Shown: positions 1-6,660 of the stretch, in pieces
Layout: every line of letters starts with the position of its first letter
Position numbering within the stretch: the stretch's first letter is position 1
Position numbers and translations under genes: made by a program
Source: Fimousia sp036311565
Lineage (GTDB): Bacteria; Bacillota; Clostridia; Lachnospirales; Lachnospiraceae
Direction: 5' to 3'
Assembly: GCA_036311565.1 (NCBI GenBank)
Contig: JAXJPR010000043.1
Coordinates: 1-23,872 of the forward strand
DNA: 23,872 nucleotides
The notes under the pieces: model-generated
Seen by the model: the letters and a program-made list of their open reading frames with translations, nothing else
Database searches by the model: none
What the model was told of the DNA's origin: nothing

Positions 1-366
1 CCCCTCTCTTGGCATAATACAATCTCCCATTTTCTGAAAAATCTGGCATCCATGATGGCACTCTTTTCCAATCTGTGTCAATTCCAAAATCACATCATTG
101 CACCTAAATTTTGTTCCAATTGGAAATATCTTAAAATCATAATCCGAAATTACCAGATTTTCTCCGAATGCACCAAATTCTACTTCCGCCCCTCTGGCGC
201 GGAATTCTTCAATCTTTTCATAAGAAAGAAGGCTTACCTGACGGTGCCATTTTCCTGCATGGGCATCTCCTTCAAACCCAAAATTTTCAATTACATGAAT
301 CTTAGAAATTTCCCGCTTTGGCGTTCCTTTTTTCTCACTAATACAAATTGCTTTTACTATTCCCAT
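1..366 (-). CDS. MOSC domain protein, C-terminus cut by window edge
   Basis: Reading the minus strand from an ATG at 366 gives 122 open codons running off the left edge. The sequence begins MGIVKAICISEKKG and contains GFEGDAHAG, then HRQVSLLS, EFGAFGENL and a late GKECHHGC segment. These match small stand-alone MOSC proteins, the family related to the C-terminal domain of Mo cofactor sulfurases. MOSC proteins bind or transfer the molybdenum cofactor or sulfur; the exact reaction here is unknown. The cysteine in GKECHHGC is the expected conserved one. The start is supported by AGGGAG eight bases upstream, and the gene overlaps the end of mobB by 10 bases, so the two are probably translationally coupled. 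It is the last visible gene of the cofactor run. The family call is firm and the biochemical role is inferred. Confidence 0.85.
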   Translation of the reverse strand, partial: MGIVKAICISEKKGTPKREISKIHVIENFGFEGDAHAGKWHRQVSLLSYEKIEEFRARGAEVEFGAFGENLVISDYDFKIFPIGTKFRCNDVILELTQIGKECHHGCQIFQKMGDCIMPREG

Positions 367-797
367 TTCTGCGCTCCCTTCATTCCATGTTCAATCTCAT
401 CTGCCAATTCTTTTGGCGACTTTAACGCCTCTTTTGGATATTGGCAAATATATTTAGGATAATGACTATACTTCAACCCCTCTATGATAATGATGTCCGC
501 TTCTGGAAATGCCTTCATTAACTCCTTTTCACAAATGCCTGTACATTCCTTTGTAATTAATAGACGGTTTTGGGAAAAGACTGCAGTTCCATAAGCCCCT
601 GCCTTTTGATGCTTCCAACTATCTGTTCCTGGAACATCACTTTCAAAATCATGCCCATCATGCTTGATGACCGCCACCTTATATCCACGACTTGTTAACT
701 CTTTAATCAGCCTTATGATCATCGTTGTTTTTCCACTATTTTTGTAGCCGCTGACCGCATAAACATACGGATTTTTTCTTAAATTGGATGTATCCAC
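357..797 (-). CDS. mobB: MobB, molybdopterin-guanine dinucleotide biosynthesis adaptor
   Basis: This 146-residue P-loop protein is of normal length for MobB. It carries a Walker A motif GYKNSGKTT at residues 17-25, followed by the MobB-type segments AVIKHDGHDFE and GTDSWKHQKAGA, and a Walker B-like DIIIIEGLK. MobB binds GTP and assists MobA in attaching GMP to molybdopterin to make the bis-MGD form used by DMSO-reductase-family enzymes. The start codon is GTG (795-797), with GGAG seven bases upstream. The gene overlaps the end of moeA by 19 bases and its own end overlaps the MOSC gene by 10. That packing implies one transcript. Its presence with mobA fits a bis-MGD enzyme, encoded about 9 kb upstream in the same run. 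Confidence 0.93.
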   Translation of the reverse strand: MDTSNLRKNPYVYAVSGYKNSGKTTMIIRLIKELTSRGYKVAVIKHDGHDFESDVPGTDSWKHQKAGAYGTAVFSQNRLLITKECTGICEKELMKAFPEADIIIIEGLKYSHYPKYICQYPKEALKSPKELADEIEHGMKGAQKWE

Positions 798-1978
798 ACC
801 TGATCTCCTTTTCTGGCACCTTCCCGATTTTTTGATATTTCAATTAAACAGTTACTATTCAACATGGAAGCCAATGCTCCAGAAGACTGATTTCCTGTAA
901 CTACCCATACTTTTCCAGAATCTTCCCATCCTCTCAAGAATCTTCTGACACCACTTCGTTTGAAAAAATTATTTTGTAATACCGCTTTTTTTTTCTTTAC
1001 GATCCAGGCACAGTCTCCGGTCAGTTTTCCAATGACCGGACGTACCAATAACTCAAAATTGGCTGCTGCTCCATAAGGATTTCCAGATAGGCAGATGATG
1101 AGTGTATTCAGATAATCAGCCGCTAATGTTGGAGCACCTGGTTTTATATCCACTTGCCAGAACAATTTTTTCGCATTTAAAAATGTGAGTACTTCATGCA
1201 TAATATCTTTTTCTCCAACAGAAACTCCTCCAGTCGTAATAATCAGATCTGCTTTTGGAGCTATTCTTTTTATCATTTCAGCCATTTGAACTGTATCATC
1301 GCTGCAATGGCAAGAAACCATCGGTTCGATTCCCAGTTCTATTAGTCTTGCACATATATAATGTAAGTTAGAATCGTAAATCTTTCCTGATTCTAATTCT
1401 TTTCCTGGCTGCATTACCTCATCACCAGTAGAAATCACTGCAATTTTGGCTCTTTGATATACTTCTACTTCGGCAATTCCCAAACTGGCAAGAATTGCTG
1501 CCTGCGCACCCAGAATCTTACTCCCATTTTTAATTAATGTCTGTCCTGCCCTATAATCCTCTCCCTGAGGACAATAATTTTCATATGCTTTTGAACTGGA
1601 AAAAATCTTAACCTCTTCTTCTCCATAATCGGTATCTTCCTGTCGAATAACAGTATCCGCCCCTTTTGGAATTGGTGCACCTGTCATAATCCGAACTGCT
1701 TCCCTTTCCTTTACTTCTCCTTTAAACACACTTCCTGCACAGACTTTTCCAATGACAGTAAATGTTTTTGGATTTTCCTTCTCTGCTCCTGTTGTATCAA
1801 TTCCTCTTACTGCATATCCATCCAATGGAGAACGTGGAAATGGGGGCTGATCTTCCAGCGCTTTTCCATCTTGTGCAATCATTCTTCCTATGGCTTTTAA
1901 TAACGGTATTGTTTCTGTTTCTTTCATTGGATTTACTTGTTCACACAATAGATTTTCTGCTTTTTCCAACTGTAACAT
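779..1978 (-). CDS. moeA: MoeA, molybdopterin molybdenumtransferase
   Basis: This 399-residue protein has the full MoeA architecture. The N-terminal domain carries PPFPRSPLDGYA (about residues 45-56) and RIMTGAPIPKGADTV. The central MPT-binding domain has ISTGDEV and TTGGVSVGEKD. The C-terminal domain contains LSGNPYGAA. MoeA inserts molybdenum into adenylylated molybdopterin in the cytoplasm, following MogA. The ATG at 1978 follows a GGAG site, and the stop of the preceding MoeA-like gene lies two bases upstream. Length and all key motifs are intact, so this is the canonical MoeA of the cluster, while the gene before it is a divergent relative. It is part of the Mo cofactor operon. Confidence 0.95.
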   Translation of the reverse strand: MLQLEKAENLLCEQVNPMKETETIPLLKAIGRMIAQDGKALEDQPPFPRSPLDGYAVRGIDTTGAEKENPKTFTVIGKVCAGSVFKGEVKEREAVRIMTGAPIPKGADTVIRQEDTDYGEEEVKIFSSSKAYENYCPQGEDYRAGQTLIKNGSKILGAQAAILASLGIAEVEVYQRAKIAVISTGDEVMQPGKELESGKIYDSNLHYICARLIELGIEPMVSCHCSDDTVQMAEMIKRIAPKADLIITTGGVSVGEKDIMHEVLTFLNAKKLFWQVDIKPGAPTLAADYLNTLIICLSGNPYGAAANFELLVRPVIGKLTGDCAWIVKKKKAVLQNNFFKRSGVRRFLRGWEDSGKVWVVTGNQSSGALASMLNSNCLIEISKNREGARKGDQVWIHPI

Positions 1979-1980
1979 TT

Positions 1981-3009
1981 TTACACTCCTTTACCAAATC
2001 CGCAATTTGGATAATGACAGATATCACATCCCAGACAAAGACCTCCATGCCCCATCATAGCGAAATCTGCTTTCTCTATTTTCACATCTGCCAATACTCT
2101 TGGAAGTATCAAATCAAAAATCGTTGCTTTTGCATACATCACACACCCCGGAAGTCCCATAATTGGTGTTCCATCTTTAAAATAACCTAATAAAAACATG
2201 GCACCTGGAAGTACTGGCGCTCCATAAGAAATAATTTGAGCTCCACTTTCTCTAATTGCACTTGGAGTACGGTCATCTGGATCTACGCTCATCCCACCCG
2301 TACATAAAATCATCTGCACTCCCTGCTTTTTTAACTGAATAATCGCTTCTGTTATTTTTTGGGGATCATCTCCAATTACTTTATGCCCAATTACCTCTAC
2401 CCCATATTGTTCCATTTTCTGCCGAATCACTGGAGTAAAAGTATCTTTGATTCTCCCATAAAAAACTTCATTTCCAGTAGTAATAATTCCAACTGTTTTT
2501 CTTACAAACGGAAGAATCTTTAAAATTGGATTCTCTTTTCCTGCAATATGAGATACCTGATCCATTTTCACTTTTTCAATAATAAGTGGAATAATTCTGG
2601 TTCCAGCCAGTTTATCACCTTTTTTTACTGCCATATTATTATGTCTGGTTGCAATCATCATATTTTCAATAGAATTAATCTGATACAGCCGTTCCACATC
2701 AATTTCCAATAATCCATTCATTTTGGCAGTCAGTTCAATCTTTCCTTCTTTGGGTTTCGAACGCTCTATGCCAATTCCCTGACAGGCATCCGCTAAAATC
2801 TCTGCTGCTTCATCTTCATGATACATAGTGTCATCTTTTTCCCATACATACAAATGATCTTTTCCTATAGAAAGTAAGACTGGTATATCTTCTTCCTTTA
2901 CCACATGCCCCTTTCGAAATGCAGTCTCTTTTATTTTATCCTTTATTATAATCGTAATGTCATGACAGATTACATGTCCAACAGCATTTTGAGTCTCAAT
3001 TAATTTCAT
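1981..3009 (-). CDS. MoeA-like molybdopterin-binding protein with cysteine-cluster tail
   Basis: This 342-residue protein has a MoeA/MogA-type molybdopterin-binding domain in its second half: ITTGNEVFYGRI, VIGDDPQKI, LCTGGMSVDPDD and MGLPGCVMY. The first half lacks the proline-rich PPF.RSPLDGYA block of true MoeA. The last 20 residues hold four spaced cysteines, C-x2-C-x2-C-x4-C (CLGCDICHYPNCGFG), suggesting a metal or iron-sulfur site. Such proteins are commonly labelled molybdopterin-binding or MoeA-related in Firmicutes; their reaction is not established to my knowledge. It starts at 3009 after GAAGGAAA and is two bases from moeA. It follows a structured leader with a terminator, so it may be separately controlled. 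It might act as a molybdopterin carrier, a second insertase or a sensor. Confidence 0.8.
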   Translation of the reverse strand: MKLIETQNAVGHVICHDITIIIKDKIKETAFRKGHVVKEEDIPVLLSIGKDHLYVWEKDDTMYHEDEAAEILADACQGIGIERSKPKEGKIELTAKMNGLLEIDVERLYQINSIENMMIATRHNNMAVKKGDKLAGTRIIPLIIEKVKMDQVSHIAGKENPILKILPFVRKTVGIITTGNEVFYGRIKDTFTPVIRQKMEQYGVEVIGHKVIGDDPQKITEAIIQLKKQGVQMILCTGGMSVDPDDRTPSAIRESGAQIISYGAPVLPGAMFLLGYFKDGTPIMGLPGCVMYAKATIFDLILPRVLADVKIEKADFAMMGHGGLCLGCDICHYPNCGFGKGV

Positions 3010-3046
3010 TTTCCTTCTCCATTTTTTAAATCACTTATTTTCGATC

Positions 3047-3086
3047 AATAAATAAAAGGCTATATTCCATTCTGAAATACAGCCTT
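3047..3086 (-). terminator. Intrinsic terminator before the MoeA-like gene
   Basis: On the minus strand an 11-bp stem (AAGGCTGTATT paired with AATATAGCCTT, one G-T pair) with a 9-base loop is followed by TTTTATTTATT. It lies 38 bases before the ATG of the MoeA-like gene, inside the cofactor run. Its position suggests either the end of the upstream transcript or a controllable attenuator for the last four genes. There is no T tract on the plus-strand side. Confidence 0.7.
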
Positions 3087-3103
3087 ACTGGTACCAAAAT
3101 AAG

Positions 3104-3272
3104 AGTATTTTATACAATAGTATACACTATTGAACAATACTTTTTTGTATCAGGCTCCTTTTCAAAAGGGAAGGCTGGTCTGTTTCCATTCCAACCCCGG
3201 CCAGAAGTTCCATATATAGAATCTGGCGGCTCATAATCATAGGCATGCCCTTAGATTAAATCGCTCGGAGTC
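3104..3272 (-). ncRNA. Structured RNA leader, possible cofactor-sensing riboswitch
   Basis: The 282-base gap between the peptidase gene and the MoeA-like gene is rich in pairings on the minus strand. CTCC (3267-3270) can pair with GGAG (3155-3158) and enclose two clear hairpins: GCCAGA/TCTGGC with an inner TTC/GAA (3200-3227), and GGTTGG/CCAGCC around a 12-base loop (3173-3196). A small CCTTTTGAAAAGG hairpin and a GGCATGCC self-complementary stretch are also present. A 38-base hairpin follows (3104-3141), then the terminator at 3047-3086. The order of multibranched aptamer, hairpin and terminator before a Mo cofactor gene is what a Moco-type riboswitch would look like. I cannot match it base by base to the Moco motif, and I see no obvious promoter just upstream. 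A 39-codon open frame also crosses it. Confidence 0.45.
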
Positions 3273-3291
3273 AATTATTTTGTTATCTCTT

Positions 3292-4029
3292 CTAAAGAAT
3301 TATCTTATTTCCATACTCACATACTGGTGTAATAGACCCATCTTTTATCTGGTAAGCTTCTCCATAAAGAACACTTTTCCCATTCTCAACCAAAATATAG
3401 CTTCCATCCACCAATGCATAAAAAGTTTTTCCTATGCTATCATCATAAGTGATGTCTTCAAATAATCTCTTTCCATCTAAAATATTATTTTTTACATTCT
3501 GATAATGGGGAAGTACATTAATATGGGTAAGTCCAAGTCCCTGGAAAAATCTTATATATTCTGGGTCTATCGATTCCCCAGGTTCTTCTGGCTGTGCATA
3601 TACAAGATTGGCACAGTTCATGGTTCCTGCACTAATACCAATTACAATTCCCTTATAATTCCGAATCCATTCTTTTAACTCAATTTGACGAAAAAATTCC
3701 ATCTGTGTTGGTACGTGCCCTCCTGCCAGGACGACCACATCACTATTTTCTAATAATTGCGATGCCTCTCCAGCATTACGATTATCGCAAATGGTAATCG
3801 CTGAAAGTGTAAGCCCATGATAAGCAAAGGCCTTAAAAAAGGTGTCCGTCATCTCATCATTCATTCCAAAATTAGCTGGATTCGCACTGATAATGACACA
3901 TCGGCCATCTGTTTTCCAATGTTTCTCTAAATTTTTTACAAATTCATTATCCTCATATAAAATACATGGAAGATCTACACCTTCTGGCATGTTATTGGTA
4001 CATGGACTGCTGGTTAAAAATAATTTCAT
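3292..4029 (-). CDS. Peptidase S51 (dipeptidase E-like) family protein
   Basis: This 245-residue protein has the fold signature of peptidase family S51, cytoplasmic serine enzymes related to class I glutamine amidotransferases: VVVLAGGHVPTQ (about 98-109) and a nucleophile elbow GISAGTMN with Ser133. Dipeptidase E cleaves Asp-X dipeptides and cyanophycinase is a relative; the substrate here is unknown. The ATG at 4029 follows AAAGGAG. Its neighbours are all Mo cofactor genes, and it has no evident role with them. It is separated from mogA by 88 bases that contain a copied HAD-gene tail, and from the next gene by 282 bases. Both larger gaps suggest that it arrived as an insertion. The family call is secure; the link to molybdenum is doubtful. 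Confidence 0.85.
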   Translation of the reverse strand: MKLFLTSSPCTNNMPEGVDLPCILYEDNEFVKNLEKHWKTDGRCVIISANPANFGMNDEMTDTFFKAFAYHGLTLSAITICDNRNAGEASQLLENSDVVVLAGGHVPTQMEFFRQIELKEWIRNYKGIVIGISAGTMNCANLVYAQPEEPGESIDPEYIRFFQGLGLTHINVLPHYQNVKNNILDGKRLFEDITYDDSIGKTFYALVDGSYILVENGKSVLYGEAYQIKDGSITPVCEYGNKIIL

Positions 4030-4062
4030 AACTAGTTGCTCCTTTTTGTTGTTTTTATCTTT

Positions 4063-4108
4063 TGTATACTGAATTCAGATTTTATAAAAGCTCAAAATAT
4101 TGCAGTGC
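4063..4108. repeat. Copy A of a 46-bp HAD-gene tail repeat
   Basis: By eye this segment matches 15057-15102 at 40 of 46 positions. In copy B the segment covers the last nine codons, counting the stop, of the HAD gene plus 19 bases of 3' flank. In copy A the minus-strand translation still ends ALQYFELL-stop, against ALQYFGIL-stop in copy B, and one difference in the shared codons (CTG/TTG) is silent. It looks like the remnant 3' end of a second HAD gene, joined directly after the mogA stop. Confidence 0.75.
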
Positions 4109-4117
4109 TTTTACATC

Positions 4118-4606
4118 TTAACTTCTGGCACAATTTTTTGTCTTTCCAGTTAAAATCTCTACTCCATGCTCCAATTCTGGGAAAATATAGTTCAGACATT
4201 CCTGTACTGCTTTTGGACTTCCTGGTAGATTGACAATCAATGTTTGTTTTCGAATTCCAGCTGCTGCACGGCTTAACATAGCTCGTTTCGTAAACTGCAT
4301 ACTATAACTTCTCATGGCTTCCGGAATTCCCGGAACCATGCGCTCAGAAACGGCTAATGTGGCTTCTGGCATACAATCTCTCATTGAAAATCCTGTTCCA
4401 CCAGTTGTAAGAATCAAATCGGCCAAATCTTCATCACAAATTTTTTTCAATTCTTCTTCTAACCGCTCCTGGGTATCAGGAAGCAAATTAACATATACAA
4501 TTTCAGCTCCAAAGGACTTCGCAATTTGCTGGACACATGGTCCACTTACATCTTCTCTTTTTCCTGCATATCCAGAATCACTGGATGTAATGACTGCTAC
4601 TCTCAT
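4118..4606 (-). CDS. mogA: MogA/MoaB, molybdopterin adenylyltransferase
   Basis: This 162-residue single-domain MogA/MoaB protein has the family motifs TSSDSGYAGKREDVSG near the start, LTTGGTGFSMRDCMPEAT (about residues 65-82) and NLPGSPKAV. It activates molybdopterin by adenylylation, making MPT-AMP for MoeA. A longer frame would begin at a TTG (4615), but that codon abuts the GGAGG sequence. The ATG at 4606 lies nine bases after GGAGG and is preferred. The ribosome site sits inside the end of moaA, leaving five bases between moaA and mogA. The stop is followed directly, and in the same frame, by the remnant HAD tail. MogA and MoaB cannot be told apart from sequence alone, but function in this setting is the same. 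Confidence 0.92.
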   Translation of the reverse strand: MRVAVITSSDSGYAGKREDVSGPCVQQIAKSFGAEIVYVNLLPDTQERLEEELKKICDEDLADLILTTGGTGFSMRDCMPEATLAVSERMVPGIPEAMRSYSMQFTKRAMLSRAAAGIRKQTLIVNLPGSPKAVQECLNYIFPELEHGVEILTGKTKNCARS

Positions 4607-4611
4607 ATTTT

Positions 4612-5577
4612 TCAACCTCCAATCTGTGACATGCTCTCTGTCTCAATATTTTGATTGTCAAAATGATGTTCCTTTGGTTTATACAACACTGCATTTTGAA
4701 TGACTGCATTTAACTCAGATTCTTTTCCTTGTCGTACCAACGCTTTCAAATCCACTGCATCCGCTGATTGCAGACATAATCTCAATTTTCCATCTGCTGT
4801 TAGACGAATACGATTGCATGTTTCACAAAACTTATGACTAATGGCACTAATAAATCCAATTTTTCCTCGAAAGTCAGGAAACGCATAATAGCTACTTGGC
4901 CCAAATCCTAATGGTCTTTCGCATTCATTTGATAATCCATAGGCTTCCTCTAAAGTCTTTCGCACCTGATCCTGGAATTTTACTTGATTATCGTCATTTA
5001 AACCTGTTGGCATATATTCAATAAAGCGTACATGTACAGCATATTTTTTTGCTAACTCTGCCATGGAAATGGCATTTTTTTTCCATCCATTTCCACTTAA
5101 TACACAATTAATTTTTATTGTGACTTGAGGATAAGAAAGCATGGTTTCCAATCCATTTAATACCTTTTTTACACTTCCGCCTCTGGTAATTTTTTCATAT
5201 TCCTTTTCATCTAAAGTATCCAGACTGATATTGATGCCATCCATCCCTGCTTTCACCAAATTCTGAGCCGTTTCTTTTAATAGCATTCCATTGGTCGTTA
5301 GTGTCACAGTCTCAATTAATGGTATGGCTTTTAATTTCTCTATTAGTCTCCAAGATTCCTTTCTTGCCAATGGCTCCCCGCCAGTGATTTTTACGTGCTT
5401 TAATCCAATACGACTCATGTGTTTACATATAATCTCTATTTCTTCATATGTTAAGATATCTTCATGTTTTATACAAGAAATGCCTTCTTCTGGCATACAA
5501 TACGTACATCGTAAATTACATCTATCTGTAATTGAAATTCTTAAATAATCGATGTTTCTTCCGTAGCTGTCTTTCAT
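4612..5577 (-). CDS. moaA: MoaA, GTP 3',8-cyclase
   Basis: This is a 321-residue radical SAM enzyme. The SAM cluster motif C-x3-C-x2-C lies at Cys20, Cys24 and Cys27 (CNLRCTYCMPEEG). KITGGEPL follows, then LTTNGMLL and NISLDTL. A second cluster is formed by CETCNRIRL and a later LRLCLQS. The protein ends in GG, the conserved tail required by MoaA. It converts GTP to 3',8-cyclo-7,8-dihydro-GTP, the first step of molybdopterin synthesis, using two [4Fe-4S] clusters. The start overlaps the moaC stop as ATGA, and its ribosome site AGAAGGGA lies inside moaC. Together with MoaC it completes the route to precursor Z (cPMP). Confidence 0.97.
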   Translation of the reverse strand: MKDSYGRNIDYLRISITDRCNLRCTYCMPEEGISCIKHEDILTYEEIEIICKHMSRIGLKHVKITGGEPLARKESWRLIEKLKAIPLIETVTLTTNGMLLKETAQNLVKAGMDGINISLDTLDEKEYEKITRGGSVKKVLNGLETMLSYPQVTIKINCVLSGNGWKKNAISMAELAKKYAVHVRFIEYMPTGLNDDNQVKFQDQVRKTLEEAYGLSNECERPLGFGPSSYYAFPDFRGKIGFISAISHKFCETCNRIRLTADGKLRLCLQSADAVDLKALVRQGKESELNAVIQNAVLYKPKEHHFDNQNIETESMSQIGG

Positions 5578-6059
5578 TCCGCTTCCCTTCTATAAATTCC
5601 GCTTTTCCCACCTGTTTTTTCTTCCAGGCGGATATCCGTAATTTCCATTGATTTATCAATTGCTTTACACATATCATAGATTGTAAGAAGTGATACGGAT
5701 ACCCCTGTCAGGGCTTCCATCTCTACTCCTGTCTTCCCCTCTAATTTAACAGCACACCTTGATTGTATTTCACATGTTTCTTCTCGAACTTGAAAATCAA
5801 CTGAACATTTCTGAATGAGAAGTGTATGGCACATTGGAATCAAATTTGCAGTTTGTTTCACAGCCATGATTCCAGCTATTCTTGCCACTCCAAGTACATC
5901 TCCCTTTTTCGATGTACCATTTAATACTGCTTCTATGACTGCAGGACTTACTTTAATCTTCCCGGATGCGATTGCTGTTCGTTTCGTAATCTTTTTCTCT
6001 GTCACATCTACCATAATGGCATTCCCTTTTTGATCAAAGTGATTTAATTTCTGTTCCAT
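5574..6059 (-). CDS. moaC: MoaC, cyclic pyranopterin monophosphate synthase
   Basis: This 161-residue protein has the normal MoaC length and all conserved blocks: MVDVTEK, PMCHTLLI, the long KTGVEMEALTGVSVSLLTIY segment and KTGGKSG near the end. It acts on the MoaA product to form cPMP in the cytoplasm. The ATG at 6059 follows GGAGGAGGAAGAG. It is 37 bases downstream of mobA and overlaps moaA by four bases, so moaC and moaA are coupled. No key residue appears missing. Confidence 0.97.
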   Translation of the reverse strand: MEQKLNHFDQKGNAIMVDVTEKKITKRTAIASGKIKVSPAVIEAVLNGTSKKGDVLGVARIAGIMAVKQTANLIPMCHTLLIQKCSVDFQVREETCEIQSRCAVKLEGKTGVEMEALTGVSVSLLTIYDMCKAIDKSMEITDIRLEEKTGGKSGIYRREAE

Positions 6060-6096
6060 CTCTTCCTCCTCCAGCTCATATTATGCGAATTTCTAA

Positions 6097-6657
6097 CTAT
6101 TTTAACCATAATTTTTGATATTCTTTTGGTGTATTTACATTTTGGACCGCTTGATGATTTCCTTTTAATTGTATCGCACATACTTTTGTCCGGGCAAATA
6201 AATTCATCATTCGGTAATTCTTTTCCTGAATCATCTCTTCCATAACAGGCAGGATCGTTTTGGGATAAATTCCTAATAGAGGATGTAAGCGTGTTTCTGT
6301 CTGTACAATTGTTATGATTCTTTCTTTTTCGTATGTCTGACATATTTTTTTTACCGTCTGCAAATCAATAAGAGGCATATCACATGCTATTACAAACAAG
6401 GCATCTTCGCTACAATGTAATAATCCCGAATATATGCCTCCCATAGGCCCAATATCAGGATACACATCAACAACCATTGGCATTTTCAAGGCTTCATAGG
6501 GTTTTTTTTCATCAACAGATAAATATATGTTAGAAAATAATTGCAAAGAGTTTTTAATATGATCAAAAAAAGTCTTTCCTTTATATTCTAAAAAAAGTTT
6601 TTTTTCTCCATTCATACGTCGATTTTTGCCGCCTGTCAATATGTATCCTGCTATCAT
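6097..6657 (-). CDS. mobA: MobA, molybdenum cofactor guanylyltransferase
   Basis: This 186-residue nucleotidyltransferase carries the MobA N-terminal signature ILTGGKNRRMNGEKK, where the usual GGxSxRMGxDK has N in place of G after RM. A nucleotide/Mg motif ACDMPLI lies near residue 92. It ends with the MobA-like NVNTPKEYQ. MobA transfers GMP from GTP to Mo-molybdopterin to give the guanine dinucleotide cofactor. The ATG follows AAAGGAAATAA only three bases after the TDT gene stop, linking the transport and cofactor genes in one transcript. With mobB downstream, this points to a bis-MGD enzyme, which the NarA-type protein should be. Confidence 0.93.
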   Translation of the reverse strand: MIAGYILTGGKNRRMNGEKKLFLEYKGKTFFDHIKNSLQLFSNIYLSVDEKKPYEALKMPMVVDVYPDIGPMGGIYSGLLHCSEDALFVIACDMPLIDLQTVKKICQTYEKERIITIVQTETRLHPLLGIYPKTILPVMEEMIQEKNYRMMNLFARTKVCAIQLKGNHQAVQNVNTPKEYQKLWLK

Positions 6658-6660
6658 CTT

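Noticed and set aside
52..462. Plus-strand reading frame of 136 codons at the left end
   Set aside because: It lies opposite the MOSC gene and mobB, has no ribosome site and encodes no recognisable protein.
3104..3141. Plus-strand terminator, as the hairpin is followed by six T on the plus strand
   Set aside because: No plus-strand gene lies to its left for many kilobases, so there is nothing to terminate; it is more likely part of the minus-strand leader.
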